From positions 6,136,198 to 6,200,197 of the forward strand of contig NZ_AP023355.1 in assembly GCF_016865425.1 (NCBI RefSeq): DNA of 64,000 bases. The letters are read 5' to 3'. Source of the stretch: Actinocatenispora thailandica (GTDB lineage Bacteria; Actinomycetota; Actinomycetes; Mycobacteriales; Micromonosporaceae). Positions 55,932 to 64,000 of the stretch are shown piece by piece; the first letter of the stretch is position 1; every line of letters begins with the position of its first letter. The position numbers and the translations under genes are program-made. Below the pieces are notes generated by a model. It did no database searches and had not been told where the DNA came from. It saw only the letters and a list, made by a program, of their open reading frames with translations.

Positions 55932-56012
55932 GCCGCGGCCCCCGTCGCCGCCCCGGTCCCGGTCGCCGCCGCCCCGGTCCCGGTCGCCGCCGCCGCGGTC
56001 CCGGTCGCCGCG
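55932..56012. repeat. 21-bp tandem repeat, about four copies
   Basis: Units containing CCGGTCCCGGTCGCCGCC start near 55932, 55950, 55971 and 55992. The array ends 6 bp before the coaX stop, in the gap between coaX and the sedolisin gene; no gene is supported here. Confidence 0.75.
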
Positions 56013-56017
56013 CGGGG

Positions 56018-56770
56018 TCAGGCGTTCTTGGCGTGCACCAGGCGCAGGCCGATGAGGGTCAGGTGCGGCTCGTGGTGGGTGACGGTGCGGCACTCGCCGA
56101 CGATCAGCGGCGCCAGCCCGCCGGTCGCCACCACCGCGCGCAACTCACCCACCTCGGCCGCGATCCGGCCGACGATGCCGTCCACCTGCCCGGCGAAGCC
56201 GTACAGGATGCCGGACTGCAGCGCCTCGACGGTGTTCTTGCCGACCGCCCGCGGCGGCCGGGTCAGCTCCACCTTGACCAGCTGCGCGGCCCGCGCGGCG
56301 AGCGCGTCCGCGGAGATCTCCACGCCCGGCGCCAGCGCCCCACCGAGGAACTCGCCGCGCGCGCTCACCACGTCGAAGCTGGTCGAGGTGCCGAAGTCGA
56401 CCACCACCGTCGGACCGCCGTACAGGGTGTGCGCGGCGAGCGTGTTCATCACCCGGTCGGTACCGACCTCGCGCGGGTTGTTGTAGGTCAGCTGCACGCC
56501 GGTCCGCACGCCGGGCTCGACCACCACCACCGGCACCTGGGGGTAGTAGCCCGCGAACATCAGCCGCAGCTCGTGCAGCACCGCCGGCACCGTCGAGCAG
56601 GCCGCGATGCCGGTGATCTTCGCCCCGTCCAGCAGGCCCCGGATGGTCAGCGCCAGCTCGTCCGCGGTGTTGCGGCTGTCGGTCTTGATCCGCCACGACC
56701 GGGTCAGCACCTCCCCGTCGAACGTGGCGAGCACGGTGTTGGTGTTCCCGACATCGATGGCGAGCAGCAT
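56018..56770 (-). CDS. coaX: type III pantothenate kinase
   Basis: 250 residues from ATG 56770, overlapping the nadC stop by one base (TGATG). Type III signature motifs: LLAIDVGNTNTVLATFDG, YNNPREVGTDRVMNTLAAH, VVVDFGTSTSFDVVS, LGGALAPGVEISADAL and VVATGGLAPLI. Phosphorylates pantothenate, the first step of CoA synthesis; it does not bind acetyl-CoA feedback as type I does. Last gene of a six-gene DUF2520-panC-panD-nadB-nadC-coaX operon that joins pantothenate, NAD and CoA synthesis. Confidence 0.95.
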   Translation of the reverse strand: MLLAIDVGNTNTVLATFDGEVLTRSWRIKTDSRNTADELALTIRGLLDGAKITGIAACSTVPAVLHELRLMFAGYYPQVPVVVVEPGVRTGVQLTYNNPREVGTDRVMNTLAAHTLYGGPTVVVDFGTSTSFDVVSARGEFLGGALAPGVEISADALAARAAQLVKVELTRPPRAVGKNTVEALQSGILYGFAGQVDGIVGRIAAEVGELRAVVATGGLAPLIVGECRTVTHHEPHLTLIGLRLVHAKNA

Positions 56771-57687
56771 CAGCGGACCCCGGCGTCGGCCGTACGGGGG
56801 CGCAGATCCAGGGCGATGTCCAGGATCGGCGAGGAGTGCGTCAGCGCGCCCACCGACAGGTAGTCGACGCCGGTCGCGCCGTAGTCCGCCGCCACGTCCA
56901 GGGTCAGTCCGCCGGTCGCCTCCAGCTCGGCCCGGCCGTCGACCGCGGCCACCACCTCGCGCAGCAGGTCGGTGGACATGTTGTCGCACAGCAGGAAGCC
57001 GGCGCCGGCCTCGACCGCCTCCAGTGCCTCGTCGACCGTGGTCACCTCGACCTGCACCGGCACGTCCGGGAACCGCTCCCGCACCCGCCGGTACGCGGCG
57101 GTGATGCCGCCGGCCGCGACCACGTGGTTGTCCTTGATCATCGCGACGTCGTACAGGCCCATCCGCTTGTTCGTGCCGCCACCGGCCCGCACCGCGTACT
57201 TCTCCAGGAACCGCAGGCCGGGTGTGGTCTTGCGGGTGTCCAGCACGGTCGCGCCGGTACCGGCCAGCGCGTCCGCCCAGCGCCGGGTGTGGGTGGCCAC
57301 CCCGCTCGCCCGGCACAGCAGGTTGAGCGCGGTACGTTCGGCGGTCAGCAGCGCCCGAGCCGGGCCCACCACCTCGGCCAGCACGTCGCCGCGGCGCACC
57401 GCCGCGCCCTCCGCCACCTTCGCCTGGAAGCTCGTCGCGCCGGCCGAGGCCAGGTCGAACACTGCGGCGGCGACCGGCAGCCCGGCCACCACCCCGTCCG
57501 CCCGGGCCACCACGTCGGCGACGTCCAGCTGCTCGGCCGGGATCGTCGCCACGCTGGTCACATCCAGCCCGTCCGGCCCGAGATCCTCGGCCAGCGCGCG
57601 CCGCACCGTGTCCGACACCAGATCGGGATCCAGCCCGGCCGCGGCGACGTAGTCCACGATGGACTGTCCCAGTACGACGGTGGTCAC
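56770..57687 (-). CDS. nadC: nicotinate-nucleotide pyrophosphorylase (carboxylating)
   Basis: 305 residues from GTG 57687 (GTGA overlap with nadB). Motifs: ALAEDLGPDGLDVTSVATIP, LTAERTALNLLCRASGVAT, DTRKTTPGLRFLEKYAVRAG, and the barrel end LEATGGLTLDVAADYGATGV plus DYLSVGALTHSSPILDIALD. Converts quinolinate and PRPP to nicotinate mononucleotide. The frame is open far upstream of GTG 57687, but that part is a shadow of nadB. Confidence 0.95.
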   Translation of the reverse strand: MTTVVLGQSIVDYVAAAGLDPDLVSDTVRRALAEDLGPDGLDVTSVATIPAEQLDVADVVARADGVVAGLPVAAAVFDLASAGATSFQAKVAEGAAVRRGDVLAEVVGPARALLTAERTALNLLCRASGVATHTRRWADALAGTGATVLDTRKTTPGLRFLEKYAVRAGGGTNKRMGLYDVAMIKDNHVVAAGGITAAYRRVRERFPDVPVQVEVTTVDEALEAVEAGAGFLLCDNMSTDLLREVVAAVDGRAELEATGGLTLDVAADYGATGVDYLSVGALTHSSPILDIALDLRPRTADAGVR

Positions 57688-59339
57688 CGCGACTCCTCGA
57701 AGGTCTGGGCGATCCGGCCGCCCGGACCGATGGTGGCGACCAGGTGGCCCAACCATGCCGGGTCCGCGTCGGCGAAGTCCTCCCGCCAGTGGCAGCCGCG
57801 GGTCTCCCGGCGGCTGGACGCGGCGGCCAGCAACGTGCCGGCGACGGTCACCAGGTTCGTCGCCTCCCAGGCCGGCGCCGACGCCGGCGCCCGGGACTCG
57901 GCCAGCTCGGCCAGCTCGGCCGCCGTCGCGGCCAGCGACTCGCCGCTGCGCAGCACGCCGGCACCCCGGGACATCGTCTTCTGCAACCGTTCCCGTACCG
58001 ACGGGTCGACCGCCCACGCGGCACCCTCGCCCGGCACCGGATCCGCCTGCGGTGGCAGGTCGCGGGTCAGGTCCGCGCAGATCCGGGCGGAGAACACCAG
58101 CGCCTCCAGCAGCGAGTTGGACGCGAGCCGGTTCGCGCCGTGCACGCCGGTGCACGCCACCTCGCCGCACGCGTACAGGCCGGGCACGCTGGTGCGGCCG
58201 GACAGGTCGGTGCGCACCCCACCCGGCGCGTAGTGCGCCGCCGGTGCCACCGGGATCGGGTCGGTCACCGGGTCGATGCCGGCCTGCCGGCAGCGCGCGG
58301 TGATCGTCGGGAACCGACGCTCCAGCATCTCCCGGCCCAGATGCCGGGCGTCCAGGAACACGTGCTCGACGTTCTGCGCCAGCATGGTGCGGACGATGTT
58401 CTTCGCCACCACGTCCCGCGGCGCCAGCTCCGCCAGCTCGTGCCGGCCCACCATGAAACGGTTGCCGGCCGCGTCGACCAGGTGCCCGCCCTCACCGCGC
58501 AGCGCCTCGGACACCAGCGGCTGCTGCGCCAGCGCATCCCGGCCCCCGAGGTACAGCGCGGTCGGGTGGAACTGCAGGAACTCCAGGTCGGTGACCGCGG
58601 CACCGGCGCGCAGCGCCAGACCCACCCCGTCCCCGGTGGACACCACCGGGTTCGTGGTGGCCGCGAACACCTGGCCCATGCCGCCGGTGGCGAGCACCAC
58701 GGCGCGGGCCAGGATCGCGCCGACGCCGTCCGGACTGCCCTCGTCCAGCACGTGCAGGGTCACCCCGGCGGCCCGGCCGGTCCGATCGGTCAGCAGGTCG
58801 AGCACCAGCGCGTGCTCCACCATCTTGATCCACGGATCCCGGCGTACCGCGGCGTGCAGCGCGCGCTGCACCTCGGCGCCGCTGGCGTCACCGCCGGCGT
58901 GCACGATCCGGTTCGCGTGGTGGCCGCCCTCCCGGGTCAGGGCCAGCGACCCGTCGTCGTTGCGGTCGAACTCGGCACCGAACCGGATCAGCTCGCGGAC
59001 CCGCGCCGGCCCCTCGGTCACCAGAACGTCGACCGCCGCCGGATCGCACAGCCCGACACCGGCGATGTGGGTGTCCTCGGCGTGCGCGGCCGGCGTGTCG
59101 TGCGGGTCCAGCACGGCGGCGATGCCGCCCTGCGCCCACCTCGTCGAACCGTCGTCGATGCGTTCCTTGGTCACCACGGTGACCCGCAGGCCGGCCTGCC
59201 GGGCGTGCAGCGCCGCGGTCAGGCCGGCGACGCCGGAACCGATCACGCAGACGTCGGTCTCGTCGGTCCAGCCCGGGTCGCTCGCCGCGAGCCGGTGCGG
59301 CACCGCAAGCTGCCGCAGCGCTGCGGCCGGGGCGGTCAC
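57684..59339 (-). CDS. nadB: L-aspartate oxidase
   Basis: 551 residues from GTG 59339 (GTGA overlap with panD). FAD-binding [93 protein letters not shown] and the C-terminal [20 protein letters not shown]. Oxidises aspartate to iminoaspartate for quinolinate. NadA, the quinolinate synthase, is not in the window and must lie elsewhere. Confidence 0.95.
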   Translation of the reverse strand: MTAPAAALRQLAVPHRLAASDPGWTDETDVCVIGSGVAGLTAALHARQAGLRVTVVTKERIDDGSTRWAQGGIAAVLDPHDTPAAHAEDTHIAGVGLCDPAAVDVLVTEGPARVRELIRFGAEFDRNDDGSLALTREGGHHANRIVHAGGDASGAEVQRALHAAVRRDPWIKMVEHALVLDLLTDRTGRAAGVTLHVLDEGSPDGVGAILARAVVLATGGMGQVFAATTNPVVSTGDGVGLALRAGAAVTDLEFLQFHPTALYLGGRDALAQQPLVSEALRGEGGHLVDAAGNRFMVGRHELAELAPRDVVAKNIVRTMLAQNVEHVFLDARHLGREMLERRFPTITARCRQAGIDPVTDPIPVAPAAHYAPGGVRTDLSGRTSVPGLYACGEVACTGVHGANRLASNSLLEALVFSARICADLTRDLPPQADPVPGEGAAWAVDPSVRERLQKTMSRGAGVLRSGESLAATAAELAELAESRAPASAPAWEATNLVTVAGTLLAAASSRRETRGCHWREDFADADPAWLGHLVATIGPGGRIAQTFEESR

Positions 59340-59776
59340 CGGACGTCCGCGGTGGACGCGGTGGCCAGGTTGCCGGGCATCGGATCGCCGACGATGCCGG
59401 CCGGCGCGGCGGCCGGGTCGCTGCCCAGCTCGATGATCCGGTTGTCCCGGTCCACGTGCACGATGTGCGGCTCGTACTCCCGGGACTGCGTCTCGTCCAT
59501 CGCCGCGTAGGCCATGATGATGACCAGATCGTCCGGGTGCACCAGGTGCGCCGCCGCGCCGTTGATGCCGATCACGCCGGACCCGGCCGCACCGGGAATC
59601 ACGTACGTCTCCAGCCGGGCGCCGTTCGTGATGTCCACAATGGACACCTGCTCGCCCTCGAGCAGGTCCGCCGCGGCCATCAGGTCGGCGTCGATCGTCA
59701 CCGAGCCCACGTAGTGCAGGTCCGCCTGCGTCACCGTGGCCCGGTGGATCTTCGACTTGAGCATCGTTCGGAACAT
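59336..59776 (-). CDS. panD: aspartate 1-decarboxylase
   Basis: 146 residues from ATG 59776 (AGGGGAG upstream). The self-cleavage site Gly-Ser is in [33 protein letters not shown] and [20 protein letters not shown] are the other family strands. Produces beta-alanine, which panC joins to pantoate. The C-terminal tail after RDNRIIEL extends about 25 residues beyond the core, as in other actinobacteria. Confidence 0.96.
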   Translation of the reverse strand: MFRTMLKSKIHRATVTQADLHYVGSVTIDADLMAAADLLEGEQVSIVDITNGARLETYVIPGAAGSGVIGINGAAAHLVHPDDLVIIMAYAAMDETQSREYEPHIVHVDRDNRIIELGSDPAAAPAGIVGDPMPGNLATASTADVR

Positions 59777-59784
59777 GGTCTCCC

Positions 59785-60654
59785 CTACTCCTGCGCCGCG
59801 GCCGGCTTGTGACCGGGCCGTAGTTCGACGTGCAGGTTGTCGATGAGCCGAGTGCCACCGACCCGGGCAGCGACGAGCAGCCGCCCCGGCCCGGCCTCGG
59901 GTGCCGGCCCCAGGTCGGGGTCGGTCAACGCCAGGTAGTCCACCTCGACCGGCGCGGCGGCGAGCACCGCCCGAGCCGCGGCCAGGGCCGGCTCCGGCCC
60001 GTCGATCGCGGCCTCGGCGCCGGCCCGCAGCGCCGCGGACAGCGCGAGCGCGGCGGCCCGGTCGGGGCCGGACAGGTACGAGTTGCGGCTGGAGCGGGCC
60101 AACCCGTTCGGCTCCCGGATCGTCGGCACCCCGACGACCCGCACCGGCACCCCGTCGGTACGCACGTCCAGGTCGCGCACCATCCGGCGAACCAGCGCCA
60201 GCTGCTGGTAGTCCTTCTCGCCGAAGAACACCGCGTGCGGCACGGTCAGGTGCAGCAGCTTGAGCACGACGGTCAGCACCCCGTCGAAGAACCCTGGCCG
60301 GCTCGCGCCCTCCAGCTCGCGCCCGAGCGAGCCGGGATCCACCCGCACCGCCGGCGGCCAGCTCGGGTACATCTCCGCCTCGGTCGGCGCGAAGACCGCG
60401 TCCACGCCGGCCCGCTCGCACAGCGCGAGGTCGTCGTCCAGCGGCCGCGGGTAGCGGTCCAGGTCCTCGTTCGGGCCGAACTGCAGCGGGTTGACGAAGA
60501 TCGTCACCAGCACCGCGTCGCACCGCGCGCGGGCCGCCTCGATCAGCGCCCGGTGCCCGTCGTGCAGCGCGCCCATCGTCATCACCACGCCGACCACGCC
60601 GGACAGCCCGTCGCGCACCTTGTGCAGGGTGTCCTTGTCCCGTGCCACGATCAT
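59785..60654 (-). CDS. panC: pantothenate synthetase
   Basis: 289 residues from ATG 60654 (ATGA overlap with the DUF2520 gene). HIGH-like [80 protein letters not shown]. Condenses pantoate with beta-alanine. panD starts 8 nt after its stop. Confidence 0.96.
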   Translation of the reverse strand: MIVARDKDTLHKVRDGLSGVVGVVMTMGALHDGHRALIEAARARCDAVLVTIFVNPLQFGPNEDLDRYPRPLDDDLALCERAGVDAVFAPTEAEMYPSWPPAVRVDPGSLGRELEGASRPGFFDGVLTVVLKLLHLTVPHAVFFGEKDYQQLALVRRMVRDLDVRTDGVPVRVVGVPTIREPNGLARSSRNSYLSGPDRAAALALSAALRAGAEAAIDGPEPALAAARAVLAAAPVEVDYLALTDPDLGPAPEAGPGRLLVAARVGGTRLIDNLHVELRPGHKPAAAQE

Positions 60655-61568
60655 GAGCCGGCCCGATCGGCACGCTCGGCCAGCACGCCGAGCAACGCCT
60701 CCGCGTCGGTCGGCCGCAGCCGGCCGGCCGCGATGGCCCGGTCCGCCGTGCGCCGGGCCAGGGCCAGGTAGGCAGCCACCGAATCCGGTGCCGACGCGCC
60801 GACCGCGGCGACGTGCCGCCGCACCGTACCGGCGTCGCCGCGGGAGACGGGACCGGTCAGCGCGGCGTCGCCCAACCGCAGCGTGTTGTCCAGCGCGGCG
60901 GACAGCAGCGGCGCGATCATCCGCTCTGGGTGCACCACGCCGGCCTGCCGCAGCAGGTCGACCGCCTCGTTCACCAGGGTCACCAGGTGGTTCGCGCCGT
61001 GCGTCAGCGCCGCGTGGTACAGCGGGCGGTGCTCCTCGGCCACCCACTGCGGCTCGCCGCCCATCTCCAGCACGAGGACCTCCGCCGCCGGCCGCAACGG
61101 CTCCGGCGCGGTCACCCCGAACGAGACGCCGGCCAGCCGGTCCAGGTCCTCCGGCCGCCCGGTGAAGGTCATCGCCGGGTGCAGCGCCATCGGCAGCCCG
61201 CCGTGCGCCAGCACCGGCTCCAGCACGTCGATCCCGTACGCCCCGCTCGGGTGCACGACCAGCTGGCCGGTGCGGAACGCGTCGGTCACCGCCAGCCCGT
61301 CGACCAGCCCCCGCAGCGCGTCGTCCGGCACCCCCAGCAGCAGCAGGTCGGCGGACGCCGCCACCTCGTCGGCCGGCAGGATCGGGGTGCCGGGGAGCAG
61401 CCGCTCGACCCGCGCCACCGACTCCGCGGACACCGCCGTGGCGCCGGACACCGAATGGCCGGCCCGCAGCAGCGCCGCCGCCAGCACCGAGCCGACCCGC
61501 CCGGCGCCGATCACGCCGACCGCGAGCCGCCCCGGCCGGTCCTGCGGGCTCGGGCCGCCCGGGCTCAT
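60651..61568 (-). CDS. Rossmann-like DUF2520 domain protein
   Basis: 305 residues. N-terminal dinucleotide-binding fold ([20 protein letters not shown]) and C-terminal all-helical DUF2520 domain ([20 protein letters not shown]). Mycobacteria have the same gene (Rv3603c) before panC. A role as ketopantoate/other reductase in pantothenate synthesis has been suggested from position only; nothing in the sequence proves it. ATG 61568 has no ribosome-binding site and overlaps the stop of a 12-codon upstream ORF that has one, suggesting coupled translation. Confidence 0.88.
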   Translation of the reverse strand: MSPGGPSPQDRPGRLAVGVIGAGRVGSVLAAALLRAGHSVSGATAVSAESVARVERLLPGTPILPADEVAASADLLLLGVPDDALRGLVDGLAVTDAFRTGQLVVHPSGAYGIDVLEPVLAHGGLPMALHPAMTFTGRPEDLDRLAGVSFGVTAPEPLRPAAEVLVLEMGGEPQWVAEEHRPLYHAALTHGANHLVTLVNEAVDLLRQAGVVHPERMIAPLLSAALDNTLRLGDAALTGPVSRGDAGTVRRHVAAVGASAPDSVAAYLALARRTADRAIAAGRLRPTDAEALLGVLAERADRAGS

Positions 61569-61603
61569 CGCCGGCCTCGGCCGGTTGGTAGTGCCACGTT
61601 CAT
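61565..61603 (-). CDS. candidate 12-residue leader ORF coupled to the pantothenate-NAD operon
   Basis: ATG 61603 reads [12 protein letters not shown] and stops in TGA overlapping the ATG of the DUF2520 gene (ATGA). GTAGGAGGA lies 11-19 nt upstream of its ATG, whereas the DUF2520 gene itself has no such site. It may feed ribosomes to the operon; no regulatory codon run is apparent. Confidence 0.4.
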   Translation of the reverse strand: MNVALPTGRGRR

Positions 61604-61983
61604 CGAAGATCCAGTCCTCCTACGGGTACCGGTCAGGGCAAGTATTGCCCGCCCCGGTACGGGCCCGACACCGCTTGTGGCATCGTTCACGGGCCCGAGA
61701 ACCGAACCCGTGGGTGAGTTTCCACGATGCTGGGCGTTCTGCGCCGTTCCGCCGCCGGGCCCGGCCGCCCGGTGGCGCGGCACGAAGACCCGGCCCGGCG
61801 GCCCGGTGACGCGGCACGAAGACCCAGCCTGGCCCAGGGGGACGGCGCGAAGGCCCGACCCAAGGGGCACGGCGCGAAGACCCGGCCCGGCCCAGGGGTA
61901 CGGACAGGCCGGGCGGGTGGCTGGCGCCGAGGACACCCCATAGGGTGTCGGGCGGCGCAGGCTGGTGCCGGAAGGGGCGACCG
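61604..61983. other. 380-bp intergenic space between divergent genes
   Basis: The left end contains the leader-ORF ribosome-binding site and presumably the operon promoter. The rest, from about 61740, is a degenerate tandem repeat (listed separately). The final 25 bp include GGAAGGGG of the DUF1611 gene. No further gene is supported. Confidence 0.5.
61779..61907. repeat. degenerate tandem repeat, four units of 27-34 bp
   Basis: Units begin GGCACGAAGACCC or GGCGCGAAGRCCC at 61779, 61813, 61844 and 61871 and contain GCCCAGGGG. Non-coding; open in several frames only because of composition. Confidence 0.65.
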
Positions 61984-63030
61984 ATGCGGATGGTGATCGA
62001 CGCCGAGGGCGTCTTCGACGGCACGGGCCCCAAGCTCGCGCTCGGCGTGCTGCGGTACCGGTCCGACGACGTGGTGGCGGTCATCGACAGTGCGCACAGC
62101 GGGCGGACCGCCCGGGACCGCACCGCCGATCCACGGGTGCCACCGGTCCCGGTCGTCGACGGCCTGGACGCGGCCCTGCGGTACCGGCCGGACACCTTCG
62201 TGGTGGGCATCTCACCGATGCAGTCGACGCTCCCGGCCGGCCTGCGCGGCCGGATCCTCGCCGCGTTCGAGGCGAAGCTCGACGTGGTCTGCGGGCTGCA
62301 CCACCAGCTCGGCGACGATCCGGAGCTGGCCGCCGCCGCCGACCGGGCCGGCCGGCGGATCTGGGACCTGCGCCGACCGCCGCAGCAGGACGTCCAGGTC
62401 GGTACCGGCGGGCGCACCCACCGGCCGGGCAGCCGTACCGTGCTCGCCGTCGGGTCCGACTGCAACGCGGGCAAGATGACGACGATGGTCGAACTCGACC
62501 GCGAGGCGGCCCGCCGCGGCCTGTCGTCGCGGTTCGTCGCGACCGGGCAGACCGGCATCCTGATCGCCGGCGACGGCGTACCCGCCGATCACGTGGTGGC
62601 CGACTTCCTGCCGACCCTGCTGCACCAGCACGTGTGCGCGGCGACCGACGAGCACGACCTCGTCTTCGTCGAGGGGCAGGCCGCACTCAACCACCCCTGG
62701 TACTCCGGGGTCAGCCTCGGCCTGCTGCACGGCGCCGCGCCGGACGCGCTGGTCCTCTGCCACTGGGCGGGCGCCCGCGAACTGGGCCACCTGCCGCTGC
62801 CGATCCCGCCACTGCCGGAGGTGGTGGCGATGAACGAGGCGGCGACGAGGTGGGGTGGTGGCCCCGCCGCCCGGGTGGTCGCCATCGCGCTGGCCACCGG
62901 CCACCTGTCCGAGTCCGCGGCGGCCGACGCGCTCGCCGAGGCGTCCGAGGAGACCGGCCTGCCGGCGGTCGACGTGTTCCGCTCCGGCCCCGCTGCCCTG
63001 CTCGACGCGGTGCTCGCGTCCGGACGCTAG
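61984..63030 (+). CDS. DUF1611 (DgcN-like) P-loop protein
   Basis: 348 residues from ATG 61984 (GGAAGGGG upstream). N-terminal Rossmann-like part (VVGISPMQSTLPAGLR), then a P-loop domain: AVGSDCNAGKMTTMVELDRE (Walker A variant), GQTGILIAGDGVPADHVVAD and LVFVEGQAALNHPWYSGVSL. DUF1611 proteins include DgcN, reported to act in D-glutamate or D-amino-acid metabolism together with the enolase-like DgcA; no dgcA-like gene is visible here, so the specific role is open. It converges with the response regulator, with 11 bp between stops. Confidence 0.88.
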   Translation: MRMVIDAEGVFDGTGPKLALGVLRYRSDDVVAVIDSAHSGRTARDRTADPRVPPVPVVDGLDAALRYRPDTFVVGISPMQSTLPAGLRGRILAAFEAKLDVVCGLHHQLGDDPELAAAADRAGRRIWDLRRPPQQDVQVGTGGRTHRPGSRTVLAVGSDCNAGKMTTMVELDREAARRGLSSRFVATGQTGILIAGDGVPADHVVADFLPTLLHQHVCAATDEHDLVFVEGQAALNHPWYSGVSLGLLHGAAPDALVLCHWAGARELGHLPLPIPPLPEVVAMNEAATRWGGGPAARVVAIALATGHLSESAAADALAEASEETGLPAVDVFRSGPAALLDAVLASGR

Positions 63031-63041
63031 GGTCTGCCAGC

Positions 63042-63707
63042 TCAGGTGCCGGGGCGGACCAGGCCGCTTTCGTAGGCGAGGACGACGGCCTGGACGCGGT
63101 CGCGCAGGTCGAGCTTGGTGAGGATGCGGCCGACGTGCGTCTTGACGGTCGCCTCGGCGACCACCAACCGTTCGGCGATCTCGGCGTTGGAGAGCCCCTC
63201 GGCGACGAGCAGCAGCACCTCGCGTTCCCGCTCGGTCAGGGTGCCGAGCCGGGCGTCGGGCCGCGGCGGTGTGGTCAGCTCGCCGGCGAACCGGTCCAGC
63301 AGCCGGCGGGTGACCCGGGGCGCGACCACCGAGTCGCCGGCGGCGACCACCCGGATCGCGCTGAGCAGGTCCTCCGGCGGCACGTTCTTCAGCAGGAACC
63401 CGCTCGCCCCGGCGTGCAGCGCGGCGAACGCGTCCTCGTCGGTGTCGAACGTGGTGAGGGCGAGCACCCGCGGACGGTCCCGACGCGGGTCGGCGAGCAG
63501 CCGGCGGGTGGTCTCGACGCCGTCCAGCAGCGGCATCCGCAGATCCATCACCACGACGTCGGCGGCGACCCGGTCGAGCAGCTCCAGCGCCGCCGCACCG
63601 TCGCCGGCCTCGCCGACGACCTCGATGTCCGACTGGGCGCCGAGCACCATCCGGAACCCGGCCCGGACCAGTTCCTGGTCGTCGACCAACACCACCCGGA
63701 TCGTCAT
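63042..63707 (-). CDS. NarL/LuxR-family response regulator
   Basis: 221 residues. Receiver domain with acidic pocket VLVDDQELV, phospho-acceptor Asp in VVVMDLRMPLLDG, ALTTFDTDEDAFAALHAGAS and the Lys in GFLLKNVPPEDLL. C-terminal LuxR HTH (LTEREREVLLLVAEGLSNAE, IAERLVVAEATVKTHVGRIL). Its start codon overlaps the stop of the adjacent kinase gene (ATGA, 63704-63707), so the pair is one two-component system. Target unknown. Confidence 0.94.
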   Translation of the reverse strand: MTIRVVLVDDQELVRAGFRMVLGAQSDIEVVGEAGDGAAALELLDRVAADVVVMDLRMPLLDGVETTRRLLADPRRDRPRVLALTTFDTDEDAFAALHAGASGFLLKNVPPEDLLSAIRVVAAGDSVVAPRVTRRLLDRFAGELTTPPRPDARLGTLTEREREVLLLVAEGLSNAEIAERLVVAEATVKTHVGRILTKLDLRDRVQAVVLAYESGLVRPGT

Positions 63708-64000
63708 CGGTGCCCGTGCCCTTCCGCCGCCGGTCGTGCGCCGACCGTACCGTGCCGGTCCGCCCCGCCGGCCGCGGTACCGGCGTCGTCGGCATCGGCA
63801 TCGGCATCGGCGTCCTCGGTACCGGCGTCCTCGGTGCCGGCCGGCGCCGGGACGTCGGGCGGGACGGGGAGGGTGGCGGCGACCCGCCAGCCGGGTGCAC
63901 CGCGACGCGGACCGGCGGAGAACGTGCCGCCGTAGACCCCGACGCGTTCCCGCATACCGAGCAGGCCGTGGCCACCGGGTACCGGGCCCGGTACCGCCGA
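63704..64000 (-). CDS. sensor histidine kinase, C-terminal end only (cut by window edge)
   Basis: 99 codons, including the stop, are visible, open to the right edge. GGHGLLGMRERVGVYGGTFS is the G2 box and following helix of the HATPase domain in NarX/DesK-type kinases, then the last strand GWRVAATLPVP. The tail of about 55 residues is unusual: it contains a hexanucleotide repeat (GCCGAT)n coding for alternating Asp-Ala (DADADADADD). Partner of the NarL-type regulator. Confidence 0.88.
   Translation of the reverse strand, partial: SAVPGPVPGGHGLLGMRERVGVYGGTFSAGPRRGAPGWRVAATLPVPPDVPAPAGTEDAGTEDADADADADDAGTAAGGADRHGTVGARPAAEGHGHR

Noticed and set aside
53162-56863. 1233-residue plus-strand ORF
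   Set aside because: Runs through four real genes in a wrong frame; pure composition effect.

Overview
The window is very GC-rich, densely coded DNA from an actinomycete. Lsr2, CarD, a DisA/RadA pair, LpqE, ClpC, many GTG starts, Tat signal peptides and many four-base GTGA/ATGA stop-start overlaps all point that way. A type III PKS/acyl-CoA dehydrogenase-like/methyltransferase/UbiA cluster, and the general look of the genes, make Micromonosporaceae the best guess. No rRNA, tRNA, transposase, integrase, phage gene or CRISPR array was recognised.

Layout. 1-8.3 kb: secreted and cell-wall proteins (CAP domain, C39-like peptidase, amidase with peptidoglycan-binding repeats, NlpC/P60 hydrolase), an arylamine N-acetyltransferase and a MqnE-like protein lacking its radical-SAM core. 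8.5-16.7 kb: a 1357-residue zinc-ribbon, low-complexity, tail-anchored protein; a glycolipid-binding-like protein; an autoregulated operon of HTH regulator, stand-alone Clp-N protein and cysteine desulfhydrase-like enzyme; methylglyoxal synthase; and a Fic/Doc toxin-antitoxin pair. 16.6-29.3 kb: tyrosine/homogentisate catabolism (Lrp regulator, HppD, aminotransferase, fumarylacetoacetase, an unknown partner protein, homogentisate dioxygenase), interrupted by an HxlR-peroxiredoxin fusion, two MFS exporters and a tandem RNase Sa-like secreted ribonuclease.

29.4-64 kb follows, in broken form, the gene order of the Mycobacterium tuberculosis Rv3581c-Rv3603c block as I remember it: ispF, ispD, carD, then lpqE, radA, disA, then mutY, clpC, lsr2, lysS, then coaX, panD, panC and a DUF2520 protein (here with nadC/nadB between coaX and panD). 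Accessory islands sit between the conserved blocks: the type III PKS cluster between carD and lpqE; an ECF41 sigma factor with two candidate target genes between disA and mutY; and a methyltransferase, a TetR/TetX-like pair and a sedolisin between lysS and coaX. The right edge holds a DUF1611 ATPase and a NarL-type two-component system cut by the window end.

Two general points matter to a reader. First, four genes (DUF2510-RDD, TPR-membrane, lpqE and the normally essential lysS) each carry one apparent missing base in a G or C run. This looks like a systematic sequencing or assembly error, so they should be read as intact genes in the organism. Second, convergent gene ends carry a family of long GTTGATCATGG-type inverted repeats (three copies), and several genes show TANNNT boxes 6-8 nt before the start codon, which suggests leaderless transcripts.
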